64,000 nt of DNA from Trichomonas vaginalis G3. Its lineage: Eukaryota; Parabasalia; Trichomonadida; Trichomonadidae. The stretch lies in contig NC_067206.1 in assembly GCF_026262505.1 (NCBI RefSeq), forward strand, positions 25,311,896 through 25,375,895, given 5' to 3'. A program made the position numbers and the translations under genes. Below are positions 1 through 10,265 of the stretch, piece after piece (the first letter of the stretch is position 1; the number at the start of each line of letters is the position of its first letter). A model generated the notes under the pieces. That model ran no database searches, was not told the DNA's origin, and was given only the letters and a program-made list of their open reading frames with translations.

Positions 1-53
1 ATGCCGCTGTCAGAATTTTGGATGGTGTCATATTTATATTTACAAAAAAAAAT

Positions 54-61
54 TCATTTTT
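54..61 (+). promoter_or_regulatory. Initiator (Inr) of the CSN2-like gene
   Basis: TCATTTTT lies 18 nt before the A of the ATG at 74. It matches the trichomonad initiator TCAYTWYT, in which transcription starts at the A of TCA, and gives the short leader usual in this group. Match seen; function from knowledge of the lineage. Confidence 0.7.
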
Positions 62-73
62 TTAAAAAAAAAT

Positions 74-1528
74 ATGTCTGAAGAAGAAGAGGTAGTTTAT
101 GAGGAAGAAGAAGTTGTTGAAGTAGAAGAAGAGGAGCAGGAGGAGCAATCAGCCGAGGTTTCATATGAACAAGGCAAAGATAATTTAAACTATAATGATT
201 CCCTTGCTCTTGATTTATTCTTAAAAGTTATGAACGATGATTCAGCTGAAGATCATCTCAAGGCAAAAGCTACTTCGCATTTACTCATATTGCTTGCAAA
301 AGAAGGTGTAGATCTTGATAGCCTCTTAGCAGTTTTCGATAATTTCTACAGTTTCGTAAAAGCTAATTGCATCAAGGTTTCACGCTTCGATCGCACAATG
401 AATCAAGTCGCTACAAATATTTTGCATCATCCTGAAGTACAATACGCATTCCTTTCCCATGCAGCTAAAGAGCTTGATCCAAACTCCTTAGATTATCGTA
501 AATGGGCCCTCGAAAGCCAGATGCAGCTCATAGAATTAGAACTTGGAAAAGGCAAGCTCGAAGACGCCATCAAGTTAATTGATCACGTTCACCAATACAT
601 TCCTGATGATCCAGATACAAGTGATATAGTCATGACAGGATTTTCTATCAGACTTTTAGTTATTTTACTCGAAATTAACCTTAACAAAGGAAATGATGCC
701 GAAGTACGCCGTATTTACGAGAAGTGTGTCAAGATCCAAGAGATTAGAACACTTTCATCATACCAAACAGCTTTAATTACATTTGTTGCCGGAAGACTCC
801 AACTTGATGGCAATCTCATCGAACAGGCAAGCTCTTCATTCAAAGCATCATTCAATACATTCGTACAAATCGGTTCCGAGAACCGCCGCAAGGTATTACC
901 ATATTATATTCTTACAAATATGCTTTGCCACAGATTGGAGAACCTCCTTGCCGAGCCAGCCATTGGTATAGAAAGAATTCATCCTGATGTTGCTCCTATT
1001 GCCAGCTTATTCGATTCATATTTTGATTATGACGTTGTTTCCTACAAGAACAGGGTAAATGACGTCAAACAATACTTCAACAGCCCTAAGATCAGTGGAT
1101 TCCTTGATGACATTAAGAATTTCGTCATGAAATACAACTTGGTCAAGATATTCAAGAATTATTCTCAAGTTGAGATCAAATTCCTCTTAATGTCTACATA
1201 CACTGAATCAGAAAAGGCTGAATTGGAGAAGTTGAGTCCAGCAGATAAGGCAAAGCGCTTGGATCGTGATTTGAAAGTAGTTATTGATTTCTTATACGAT
1301 CTAATTTTGTCAAAGAAGCTCAGCGCGTCAATAGACTTTGTCAACAATATCCTTGTCGCTTACGAAAAGAGAGAATCATTATATATCGAGTCTGTTCAAG
1401 CTATTTTCAATTATCTCCAAGGAATTTCGAATGGTTTGGTCAAGGCAACGAAATTGAAGTTGGAAGAACCAAATAAGCCAGTACAGATCGATCAAAACTC
1501 TCTTGCTCCACAATATCAAACTAACTAA
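74..1528 (+). CDS. CSN2: PCI-domain protein, COP9 signalosome subunit 2-like (CSN2/Rpn6 family)
   Basis: 484 aa. Residues 1-27 are a run of acidic residues (MSEEEEVVYEEEE...), as in CSN2, whose N-terminus is also strongly acidic. The body is helical solenoid; around residues 195-290 the order RLLVILLEINLNKGN, RRIYEKCVKI and ENRRKVLPYYILTNML lines up with the CSN2 region containing SPRRTTCLKYLVLANML. A PCI-type winged helix would follow at about 340-440. CSN2 is a scaffold of the COP9 signalosome, which removes Nedd8 from cullins; Rpn6 is its paralogue in the proteasome lid. The acidic tail and length (human CSN2 443 aa) favour CSN2, but Rpn6 cannot be excluded. The start at 74 is fixed by the Inr just upstream. 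The stop is TAAA, overlapping a likely polyadenylation signal. Confidence 0.72.
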   Translation: MSEEEEVVYEEEEVVEVEEEEQEEQSAEVSYEQGKDNLNYNDSLALDLFLKVMNDDSAEDHLKAKATSHLLILLAKEGVDLDSLLAVFDNFYSFVKANCIKVSRFDRTMNQVATNILHHPEVQYAFLSHAAKELDPNSLDYRKWALESQMQLIELELGKGKLEDAIKLIDHVHQYIPDDPDTSDIVMTGFSIRLLVILLEINLNKGNDAEVRRIYEKCVKIQEIRTLSSYQTALITFVAGRLQLDGNLIEQASSSFKASFNTFVQIGSENRRKVLPYYILTNMLCHRLENLLAEPAIGIERIHPDVAPIASLFDSYFDYDVVSYKNRVNDVKQYFNSPKISGFLDDIKNFVMKYNLVKIFKNYSQVEIKFLLMSTYTESEKAELEKLSPADKAKRLDRDLKVVIDFLYDLILSKKLSASIDFVNNILVAYEKRESLYIESVQAIFNYLQGISNGLVKATKLKLEEPNKPVQIDQNSLAPQYQTN

Positions 1529-2340
1529 ATAATATTTTTTAAAAAAATATATTTATTTTTTATCAAAACTTTTATATCTTAAATATTTGAGAAAAAATTA
1601 TAGATCTATGACTCATAAGTCATCATCAACTAAAATTATTTTTATAAGATTCAAATTAGAGCAAATGCATAGTTTAAATGGCATCAAAAAGGTTCCTTCC
1701 CTATTTGATTTGAAGATTTATAACAAGATAAAAACAATTTTCTCATGAAATTTATTGTAAAAATAAAAATTAATAGTAAAATTCATTGATCCAAAAGGCT
1801 TATGCTTTTACGAATCTTATTAAAACTATTTTTGCATTTATTTATGTTTAAATAGTTCATAATTGCAATTGAAACTAACTCTTCACATATTGTAAAAAGA
1901 TCATGTATTCTTAGGTATAATGTATATCGTTTGTAAAAGATCGATTTTTGCATTATTTTTTGTTTGATTCAATCGAATTCAAAAAAAAATTCAATAAATT
2001 AACACTGTCAATAGTAGTTTTTTCTTGAATTTGAACTCTTTTTATTGATGTTCAATTATCAAAGCTAGATCCATGTAAATAATTTCGAGAAATTTTATTT
2101 TATAATCACTGCAACATCTATTTTCTTATATCAGAATTGTTTTCATCGACTTCTGATTAGTGTCTATATTTCCAAAATGCCAATAACTTTTTTGCTTGTT
2201 ACGCATCAAATTTCAACCACTTTTTTTCTCAAATTCAAAACCAGAGAAAAAAAAATATTTTTCTCGTTAGGCAACTGAGTAAAAGAATATGTCTTATTGT
2301 CGAAAGGAATAAAATTGAATGGTTTTAGATCAGAATTTTC
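1529..2340. other. A+T-rich intergenic region
   Basis: About 0.8 kb of low-complexity A+T-rich DNA with no open frame of note and no repeat I can see. It must hold the 3' end of the CSN2-like transcript and the promoter of the ABC transporter. No TCAYTW-type initiator is visible just upstream of 2341. Confidence 0.6.
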
Positions 2341-4611
2341 ATGCACAAATATTTCAGCTATTTCAATGCTATCTTCTATAGAAGATTCATGATATACATG
2401 AGAAATTCGTATTTCCTTGCTATAGGATATATAGCTTTTCTTGTTTTAGCAAACTTTTCTGCATTTATTGGTAATAAAACAATCCAGCTTGAGTGGAACG
2501 ATGGAAACTATGCGATATCCGATGCAAAACTGAAAGGAAAACATATCATTGCTAGAGTTTTGTCTTCATATTGTACAAATGAAACTTGCTATCCCGAAAT
2601 TGGCCAAACGCTTCAACAAATCCATAAAAAAGAAACGTCAAATGATATAGAAATACGAAACTTTTATTCTTTTGAAGAAGTAGAAAGTTTCAACAGCCAA
2701 TATAAAAAAGATTATTCAACTACTGATGATGTGATTGTTCTTGCATATGAAATAGATAATAAAACCAATTTAACACGCATGGAGAACGGAACAGTTAATG
2801 GTCCTGTTATAATTAGAGTTGAATCTACTCATTATGAGACTGAATCTCATGTTTTGTTAATCAGACGTGCATTAGTTAATTACCTTAATAATACAGATCT
2901 TGCAATCGATGAAAATACACTTACAACTGTTCAGGACACAAATAAAATGGATGATCAGTATTCTATTGATAACAATGGTGAATGGTTCTACCTACTTGGA
3001 TTTGTAGCATTTATGTTTTTGCTTTTCTCAATTACACAAGAAGATATCAAATCTATTAAAAGAAAATACCTTATTACATGCGGAATGTCAGTAATTCCAT
3101 ATTGGTGTGCATCATTTACATTAGATATGCTTTTATTGCTTCCTGTTGCCTTAATTACTGATATAATTTGGACATTTACTTATTATAATCTTTATCCTGC
3201 AGCATTTGTTGGTTGTTTCTTTTCCATTGTTTATTCTTTCATCCCTATCATCTTATTTTACTATGTATGGTCTTGGTTCTTTTGGAACAAGTACATTTCG
3301 TATTTATTATCAATTTTCATACATATAACAACATATGTAGTAATCAGATTCTTTGCATTCAAGAATGATACAAGGACTGCTGCAATATCTATACTGAGTG
3401 TCTCTTCTTCAGTAAGTAATGTAGTATCTGGCCGATCAGGAATGAGATTTGTTGGTTGTTCAATAAATATCGTTCTTTACTTGATGCTTTTGGCCATTTT
3501 TGAAATTGTTTCTTACATAAGAAGAAGAAATGGAAAATATTTTGATATGCAAAGGTTCATTGAAGCAAAGAGAGGAAGAAGATTGATGCCAGAAGCCTTG
3601 GAGATGGAAGAATCAGTACTTAATTCTAAATCCGATGATTATTTCATCAAGATTCTTGGTGTATGTAAGCATTTCCCATCTAAAATTGATAATCCAGTTA
3701 TCGCTGTCAATCATGTGTCTATAGGTATCAAGCAAAATTCATTGTTTGGCCTCCTGGGAGCAAATGGTGCTGGTAAAACAACATTAATGAATTTAATTCT
3801 CGGAGAAATGCCAGTAGATACCGGATCTATCTATGTTAATGGTAATGACATCCGAAATGAGATCAAGAAATCAACAATTGGCTATTGTCCCCAGTTTTCG
3901 GATCATTTATCTGATGAATTAACAATTTATCAGACATTGAACTTCTTCGGTATCTTCTTTGGCAAGGAAAAGGAAGAACGCGATGATAAAATTGAAGCTT
4001 TGATGAATTCTCTTAATTTGGATATTCATCGTGACGCAGTAGTCAAAGATCTCCCACCACCTCTCAAGCAGAAGCTTTGTGTTGCTATTCCTTTCCTTTC
4101 TAATGCAAATTTCATCATTCTTGATGAGCCAACTTCAGTATTGGATCCAATTAGCCGCAGAAAGGTCCACCATTTGATCAATATGAACAAAGGAGAGAAG
4201 ACATTCATATTGTGCACTCACATGCTTGATGAAGCTGAAAATCTTTGCGATGAAATCACAATTATGATTGATGGTTGCATTTACTCAATCGGAACGCCAT
4301 CTTTCTTCGCAAACAAATACGGAAAGGACTTTAAGATTGATATTTTGATCAATCCTTCAAACGACAAAAATTCTGAAGTTGACCAGTTGATTTCTGATAG
4401 ATTGCCATTGGCAAAGGTCATGATTAACCATGGCTGCTCCAGAGTTTACAATATTCCATCGAATTCCATAACAATTTCGAAATTATTCAGAACTCTCCAA
4501 GACATAAAGGATATGAATATTGGATTGGAGTGTTTCACATGTTCTGTGTCCAACTTGGAGAAAACTTTCTTAGAATTAGGTGAACAAGCAAAAAAAGATA
4601 TTTCGGACTAA
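2341..4611 (+). CDS. ABCA-family half-size ABC transporter with a degenerate signature motif
   Basis: 756 aa. One hydrophobic segment at about 17-40, a soluble loop to about 215 with several N-glycosylation sequons, then about five more membrane segments (roughly 217-235, 252-275, 283-310, 318-340, 378-395), followed by one nucleotide-binding domain from about 440. This is the TMD-NBD order of an ABCA half transporter, which moves lipids or sterols across membranes. Walker A is GANGAGKTT (about 473-481), the Q-loop YCPQ, Walker B FIILDEPTS, the D-loop VLDPISRR and the switch His CTHMLDEAE. The signature, normally LSGG, reads DLPPPLKQK (about 570), so ATP-sandwich formation may be altered unless a partner half supplies a normal site. 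A C-terminal regulatory region follows. The stop is TAAA. Substrate unknown. Confidence 0.9.
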   Translation: MHKYFSYFNAIFYRRFMIYMRNSYFLAIGYIAFLVLANFSAFIGNKTIQLEWNDGNYAISDAKLKGKHIIARVLSSYCTNETCYPEIGQTLQQIHKKETSNDIEIRNFYSFEEVESFNSQYKKDYSTTDDVIVLAYEIDNKTNLTRMENGTVNGPVIIRVESTHYETESHVLLIRRALVNYLNNTDLAIDENTLTTVQDTNKMDDQYSIDNNGEWFYLLGFVAFMFLLFSITQEDIKSIKRKYLITCGMSVIPYWCASFTLDMLLLLPVALITDIIWTFTYYNLYPAAFVGCFFSIVYSFIPIILFYYVWSWFFWNKYISYLLSIFIHITTYVVIRFFAFKNDTRTAAISILSVSSSVSNVVSGRSGMRFVGCSINIVLYLMLLAIFEIVSYIRRRNGKYFDMQRFIEAKRGRRLMPEALEMEESVLNSKSDDYFIKILGVCKHFPSKIDNPVIAVNHVSIGIKQNSLFGLLGANGAGKTTLMNLILGEMPVDTGSIYVNGNDIRNEIKKSTIGYCPQFSDHLSDELTIYQTLNFFGIFFGKEKEERDDKIEALMNSLNLDIHRDAVVKDLPPPLKQKLCVAIPFLSNANFIILDEPTSVLDPISRRKVHHLINMNKGEKTFILCTHMLDEAENLCDEITIMIDGCIYSIGTPSFFANKYGKDFKIDILINPSNDKNSEVDQLISDRLPLAKVMINHGCSRVYNIPSNSITISKLFRTLQDIKDMNIGLECFTCSVSNLEKTFLELGEQAKKDISD

Positions 4612-5139
4612 ATGACTGAATTATCTGATAGAGGGTTAAGCTGTTTGGTGATTGTAGATTAAATATATTAATATAGACTCAAATTTTTTAAATATATTTT
4701 TTACATAATTCAATTTGCAACAAAATTATATGGAGATATTTACGGCATAACTATTTATAATGATATTGTTTTATTCCCAACCAATAGATAGATATTAATT
4801 TCTATATGATTCAATTTGATTCCTTTCTTTAGATAATATATTTATAATAACCATCTTACACTTCACAAAGCGCATTTCATATCTATTGATTGACATTGAA
4901 GGATATCAATAGGTATTCCAAAAATAGTATAGCTTATGAGATGTGTCAAATGCACAAATTTTAGTAATTCTAGCTATATTGGTTATGTTACTATTCCATC
5001 TTAGAAAATAATATTATTTCAAAATATATTTTTGCGATTTTTGATGATTTGATCATTTCAGTAAGAAAATTCAAAATCTTTACTGTTATGTATTCATTGT
5101 AATGATGAAATAAGCGTTACTAAATAAAAACGGATTTTG
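4612..5139. other. A+T-rich intergenic region
   Basis: About 0.5 kb without coding potential or clear repeats. The last part carries the initiator of the TTC29-like gene. Confidence 0.6.
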
Positions 5140-5147
5140 TCACTTTT
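5140..5147 (+). promoter_or_regulatory. Initiator (Inr) of the TTC29-like gene
   Basis: TCACTTTT matches the TCAYTWYT initiator. Start at its A (5142) would give a leader whose first AUG is at 5157, opening a five-codon upstream frame, before the main AUG at 5171. Confidence 0.65.
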
Positions 5148-5170
5148 GTTTACGAGATGCATTATTGCTT

Positions 5171-6538
5171 ATGAGCGATTCTCAACCACAAATGACGGAA
5201 GAGGAGCGCAAGCAAGCAATTGCTTATAAAAATCTTATTATAGAGCGCAATACTGGCGATGCTCAGAAGCGTGCTCGCAAGAAAGAACCTTCGTTAGCTG
5301 TAATTAAAAAGCGAACAATGGAATTAACAACACAAACACAGACCCTTGAGAGAACTAAAGTTGAATTAAAGAAGCCTACAGATGCAGATTTGTTTTCCAA
5401 AGAAGAATGTATTTGTATCGAATTATTAACGTCTGGCTATGTCGACTCTTTCTCTGATTTCTTCAAGATTACACATCCTAAAGCTCCAGGATCATATCAC
5501 TACGATTACTGGCAATCAATTGACTCAGGCGAAGTCACATCTCCTCCACCACCCGTAGTTCCAACGAATAAGTACGATTTCATTCAAGAAAGACTTATTC
5601 AAGCTGAGAATGCAAGGCGTATTGCTAAGGATGCCGAACTTGCAACAGCATATACAGATTTATCTCAATATTTCCAATCAATCAACGACATGAAGATTGC
5701 TATTATCTATCTCGAAAAACTTCGTGACTACGCTCTTTTCACATCAGATCTCATTAGAGAAGCCCAAGCTCTCAAAGAAATTGGCCGACTTTTCAAAGAA
5801 GCAGGAAATCTCGAGTCATCATTGCATTTCTGCGAAGAATGCCTTTCCGTTTGTGTTTCAATTAACGATGGTGTTGCTGAAGCTCAAGCAGCTCTCATTG
5901 ATGCTTATAGAAAATATTCTCAATCATTAATCGCGCGTGGAGAAGGCAAACAAGCTATCGAATTCCTCAACAAGTCATTACGTGTTGCTTCCGAGTCCGG
6001 TGTACTTCTTTCTCTTGCTATTTGCCACCAAGAACTCGGTTTATGTTATAAACAACTTGAAATGCTCGACAGTGCTATTGAACACTTCGAAAAAGCTTTC
6101 TCTATCTACAAAGGCCTCGGAAATATCGAAGGCCAGAGCTCTGCTGTTTCAGCTCTCGCTACATCATACAAATACATGGAGAAAATCGATGAAGCTATCA
6201 AATACTTCAAGATTCTCCATGAGTTGGCCAACCAGACTGGTAACGCCCACGATAAGGCTATGTCTTGCTTCACTATGGGTAAGATTCTTTGGGAATCTGG
6301 CCAAAAGGAGGAAGCTCTTGTTTGGTTCCAGAAGAACTTTGATATTTCACTCGAGTTGAATGATCTCGCTGTTATTGAGGACTCCAGAATCTCTCTCGGT
6401 GTCTCATTAGCAAATTATCGAATGCAAAGATTCGAAGAGCTTGTAAGAAATAACCAAGAATTGCCGGCCTTGCTCAACTGGATGATAACAAGGGATGATG
6501 AACCATTCCAATCAATCAAATCGAAGAAGCCTGAATAA
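5171..6538 (+). CDS. TTC29: TTC29-like TPR protein (axonemal dynein-associated)
   Basis: 455 aa. The open frame begins earlier with TTG, but the first in-frame ATG is 5171 (MSDSQPQ). A charged N-terminus is followed by a helix pair reading ECICIELLTSGYVDSFSDFF, close to the KNICVDMLRDGYHKSFTELF stretch of animal TTC29, then TPR-type repeats from about 150 to 430 (e.g. LGLCYKQLEMLDSAIEHFEKA, YMEKIDEAIKYFKIL) and a tail ALLNWMITRDDEPF that parallels YLLSWKESRGNIEP. TTC29 is tied to axonemal dynein and sperm flagella, which fits an organism with several flagella. A short upstream frame (5157-5174) overlaps the start codon in the arrangement ATGA. The stop is TAAA. Confidence 0.82.
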   Translation: MSDSQPQMTEEERKQAIAYKNLIIERNTGDAQKRARKKEPSLAVIKKRTMELTTQTQTLERTKVELKKPTDADLFSKEECICIELLTSGYVDSFSDFFKITHPKAPGSYHYDYWQSIDSGEVTSPPPPVVPTNKYDFIQERLIQAENARRIAKDAELATAYTDLSQYFQSINDMKIAIIYLEKLRDYALFTSDLIREAQALKEIGRLFKEAGNLESSLHFCEECLSVCVSINDGVAEAQAALIDAYRKYSQSLIARGEGKQAIEFLNKSLRVASESGVLLSLAICHQELGLCYKQLEMLDSAIEHFEKAFSIYKGLGNIEGQSSAVSALATSYKYMEKIDEAIKYFKILHELANQTGNAHDKAMSCFTMGKILWESGQKEEALVWFQKNFDISLELNDLAVIEDSRISLGVSLANYRMQRFEELVRNNQELPALLNWMITRDDEPFQSIKSKKPE

Positions 6539-6673
6539 ATATATTTTCTTTTTTTATTATTTGAATTACATACTATGTTTTTCACACTCTAAAAGACTTT
6601 TAATAGATGTTTTCGTATAAAATTTTTCTTACTGAGTTTATTTTTTTAATTGTTGTGTAAATAGTTTTACATT

Positions 6674-6979
6674 ATGTTATGGAATGATGAAACAGTTACA
6701 CAAATAAATGGTAAGAATCCGATAGATACCATCAACCAAGTATCAAATGTTCGTTTCTTCATAATTATCTTCGAAGGAGTCCATTATTTTCAATACTTTT
6801 CTCAAGAAGATAAAATTCATGTACTTTATCAATTTGCTGCTAATTCTTCGGGACTTAAAACTGACGAATTTAAACTCTTTTATAATAAAAATCCATTAAA
6901 CGAGAAAAACAAAAAAATCGTCGAGGAATTTACTGGAACTACAACTGGTAGATATTCAGTTATAATGCGACGTAATTAA
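6674..6979 (+). CDS. Small protein with a ubiquitin-like fold (hypothetical)
   Basis: 101 aa. Residues about 27-98 have the strand-helix-strand order of a ubiquitin-like domain: VRFFIIIFEG, an HVLYQFAANSSGL helix, then FKLFYNKNPLNEKNKKI, resembling the RLIFAGKQL region of ubiquitin, and a last strand YSVIMRR. There is no C-terminal di-glycine, so it is not an obvious conjugatable modifier. It sits 135 bp after the TTC29-like gene on the same strand and ends in TAAA. The fold call is pattern recognition only. Confidence 0.5.
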   Translation: MLWNDETVTQINGKNPIDTINQVSNVRFFIIIFEGVHYFQYFSQEDKIHVLYQFAANSSGLKTDEFKLFYNKNPLNEKNKKIVEEFTGTTTGRYSVIMRRN

Positions 6980-7982
6980 ATTTTGTATATGGCATAATTT
7001 AATTAAAAAATCTGCGATGCAGATGATACATGAACAAAATTCAATCTAGAATAGGTTTGGAGTTTTACATATGAAAGAGTATCCCTTGTTCACAAGAAAG
7101 ATATCAATGATAATCAGCTTGTTCAAAATATTGTTTCATATTTTAATTTCTTAATTCATTCACGTTTTTATTATCTTCCTTATGGATGTATGAATGTGTT
7201 GTATCTTTGAGCATTAAAATCTTATCTTTCTAAATTGAAAGGTTTATTTATAAGCTTTTTGAATTTTTCACTTTGATATACCTGGAAAAAGAATCTCACA
7301 AATAAAATTCATGGCAGAATAAATACTTACTGACATTTATACATAAGAAAATGGTTTTTATAAATATTATTGCAAATAATTCAAAAATTATTTAAGAACA
7401 AAAAGAATATTGAGTTACAACATGGGTTGAAAGCCCATTTACAAAAAATAAGAATGTTAAAATGTGTATATATGGGTAAATCAAGTATAGATTTAACAAT
7501 TTTTGTAGTATAATATCATATTATCCTGATGTTGATTGGTAGCAATGATTTTTAAGATGATTATGATAGAATATTAACTATTTTGTGAAAAAAACAAAAT
7601 TTGATATTTTGCTTCATTACCCTGAATTCTTCTTTAAGGCCGGAAATTATATTTCAGTCAGATTTGTATGTCTGCCCTTGGTTTTAATATGATGATTCCT
7701 CAATACAAGTACCGAGGCCCCTCTCTTCAAAACCAAGTTTACAAAAAGACATATGAAATTTAATTTAGGCTAAAACTGCATTGATGATGTGTTTAAACAC
7801 TCTATAATCGATGCGTCCAAACGAAACCTCATTGTGATTTCTCACAAAATTTTTAATTCAAATTATTGTTATTTTTCAAATAATTTGCTTTGTTTTTATC
7901 ATACATTATGAGAACGAACAGCTAACAAAATTCACAGGTTGTAAACTTTTTTACAAGCGAAAAAGAATCAAAAAGGACTTCG
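6980..7982. other. Intergenic region, about 1 kb
   Basis: A+T-rich, no coding frame that I trust, and no initiator-type motif close to the Rab start at 7983. A small hairpin (atgggttgaaagcccat, near 7423) is the only local structure noticed. Confidence 0.55.
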
Positions 7983-8570
7983 ATGACAAGCGAGAACCAG
8001 ATTGACCATACAATGAAAGTTATCCTTGTCGGGTCTAGCGGCGTTGGAAAAACAAGTTTAATTAGTGCATATTTCAAAAATCCTTTCGAAAACAATGATC
8101 TACCAACAGTTGCCCCCGCCTCATGCAGTGCGGTAGTCCAGGTTGAGAAAAAGAAAATTGAACTCCAAATTTGGGATACTGCTGGACAGGAGCGTTTCCA
8201 GGCAATTTCACAGATGTTTTATAGAGACTCGCATGTTGCTTTCGTTTGCTTCGATCCAAAGAGGACTGATCAAGTCGAAAATTGGGTAAATAAAATCAGA
8301 ACAGAGGCTCCAGATTGCTTAGTTTACTTGGTTGCTACAAAGAGTGATATTCTTACACAAGAGGAAATTAACGAAATTAACCAAATGGCACAAGATATGA
8401 CACAAACTTATCATGCTGAAGCTTTTATTTTAACATCAGCTAAAACAGGAAATGGCGTTCAAGATTTATTCGAATCTGCTGCCCGTTGTTATCCTCAAAT
8501 ATTTAAAGCAAATACACCAAAGCAAGAACCTCAGCAGCTTACACCATCCAAGCGCGAAAAGTGCTGCTAA
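7983..8570 (+). CDS. Rab-family small GTPase
   Basis: 195 aa. G1 loop GSSGVGKTS (17-25), switch II DTAGQERF (65-72), G5 TSAKTG, and a C-terminal KCC for double geranylgeranylation, so a membrane-attached vesicle-traffic GTPase. The G4 motif is TKSD rather than NKxD, a substitution at the guanine-contact Asn. The switch I stretch (PTVAPASC) lacks the common TIGVDF form, so it does not fall easily into a standard Rab class. Trichomonads have a very large Rab family. Stop TAAA. Confidence 0.92.
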   Translation: MTSENQIDHTMKVILVGSSGVGKTSLISAYFKNPFENNDLPTVAPASCSAVVQVEKKKIELQIWDTAGQERFQAISQMFYRDSHVAFVCFDPKRTDQVENWVNKIRTEAPDCLVYLVATKSDILTQEEINEINQMAQDMTQTYHAEAFILTSAKTGNGVQDLFESAARCYPQIFKANTPKQEPQQLTPSKREKCC

Positions 8571-9005
8571 ATATATTTATTCTATTCTTTTCTATTTTAT
8601 TTTAAGCTTTAAAATGATCTATACATATTTTACTTTTAATTGTTTACCTCGATTTTCAGTCTCTGTAATGGAGAATAAGAAATTTTTTTTCGATCAAAAT
8701 TCTTTGTTCAGTATGTTCAAACGAAAATAATGATGCAATTGCATTCTATTTTCTGTCTTATTTAAAATTATTGTACTAGCATTCAAAAATAATGTATTTT
8801 TCTAAAAATTTATTGAAATCTAAGGTTAATTTATAAAGTTGTTTAGTTCACATACAAGGAATCTGTCATTTTAAATTGATACGTGTAAGAAATCAAGCTA
8901 AATTCGAACAAAAATATATTTAATTGAATAAAACATGAGAAAGGAAAGAGACTTTATTAACTTTATTTGAAAAAATCTAAATAACAATCTATATTATATA
9001 TATAC
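8571..9005. other. Intergenic between converging genes
   Basis: A+T-rich stretch between the 3' ends of the Rab gene (+) and the ARM-like gene (-). No feature seen beyond the expected 3' ends. Confidence 0.55.
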
Positions 9006-10265
9006 TTAGCTAACAATTTCCAATAGTTTTGCTACTCTTTCTGATAAATCTGGATCTTCACTTTCAGAAAGGCAAGCAAGAGTATCGGCAGCGTCAACTT
9101 CAATGTTTTGATGTATTAGCTGTTCGAGGATATCAAGTGATATCATAACTATTTCCTTGTCATCCGAAAGAAGACAAGTTTTTGTAACTTCAACCACTAA
9201 TTGAATATTGTTTAAGAATGGAGGATTGTCTGCGAAGTTTTTGATAGCAAGATCTATCAATTTGATTAACGATTTAGATATAGAGTATGGAACTCCAAGC
9301 AAAGCATCCGAATTCAATAAATCTGATTGGAAAAACACTTCTATTAAATCTTTATCAAACTGTGAAAGGTTATAAATGCATTCGAACATAGGCGAGCATG
9401 CGACATTGCTCTTTTTGCTGATATCTTCATGAATAGTTGTCAAAAGTATGTCAAATAAGCCGTTGTCCATAAAAAACTGTAAGTTTTCTTGTTTTGATGT
9501 CAAATATATTAATATTGATGAAGAATATCTTTGGGCTAGATAAGAATCGCATTTTGAGAATTCAATCAAAGAAGTAACGTCATTTTCTTGGAGACATGAG
9601 TAAAGATTAATATGTTTCTGTAGGAGATTGTATAAGAACTCTAAAATCTTTTCTGAAATTTGCAAAGGTGAATCTAGTAAAAGAATCAAAAGATCGAATA
9701 ATGATTGATATCTAGTTGGTGTTTGGTTGATGGTGTGCGAAATTGTCATAATTACTGATAAAACGGATATGAGTACATCTGCATTTTCTTCATCAATATC
9801 AATATTGTAAATTATGACAAGAAGATTGCTTTGTAGATATTCCAAAACAAGTGCCTTTTCCCCGTAGTTGTGTTTTTGACAATCTATGCATAAAATATTT
9901 AATAATTCTAATATTTGATTTAAAAGTGGAACATCTGGCTCATTCTCTAAGAACATCGAAATGTATGGTAAAATAGTTGTTTCGCTTATGGTTTCAAAAG
10001 GAGATGGAATAAATCTAAAGGCAAAAGCGATGCATGTTACAATACTAAGTTTAGTGTTATCATCGTCAACAGAACTTTCTATTAATCTGTTTGCTTCATG
10101 AATTATTCGGCTTGAAATGATTTCTGGTATTGATGGAAATTTAATTTCGCTGAGATATGCATTTAAAGCTCCAAAAGAATCTGCTGTGTCTGACATATGA
10201 ATACCATCTAATAGAATTGATATCTGAGATAGTGTTTCTTCTTCAAATGATATTCCTTCAGTCAT
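9006..10265 (-). CDS. ARM/HEAT-like helical repeat protein, unknown function
   Basis: 419 aa. Almost wholly alpha-helical with about 40-residue leucine-rich helical repeats (e.g. LNQILELLNILCIDCQKH, ISEKILEFLYNLLQKHI, IVMISLDILEQLIHQ), acidic overall, with no membrane segment. It looks like an armadillo-type solenoid of the importin-alpha-like kind common in T. vaginalis, but I see no importin-beta-binding basic stretch. ATG at 10265 on the minus strand. Not recognised beyond fold class. Confidence 0.72.
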   Translation of the reverse strand: MTEGISFEEETLSQISILLDGIHMSDTADSFGALNAYLSEIKFPSIPEIISSRIIHEANRLIESSVDDDNTKLSIVTCIAFAFRFIPSPFETISETTILPYISMFLENEPDVPLLNQILELLNILCIDCQKHNYGEKALVLEYLQSNLLVIIYNIDIDEENADVLISVLSVIMTISHTINQTPTRYQSLFDLLILLLDSPLQISEKILEFLYNLLQKHINLYSCLQENDVTSLIEFSKCDSYLAQRYSSSILIYLTSKQENLQFFMDNGLFDILLTTIHEDISKKSNVACSPMFECIYNLSQFDKDLIEVFFQSDLLNSDALLGVPYSISKSLIKLIDLAIKNFADNPPFLNNIQLVVEVTKTCLLSDDKEIVMISLDILEQLIHQNIEVDAADTLACLSESEDPDLSERVAKLLEIVS

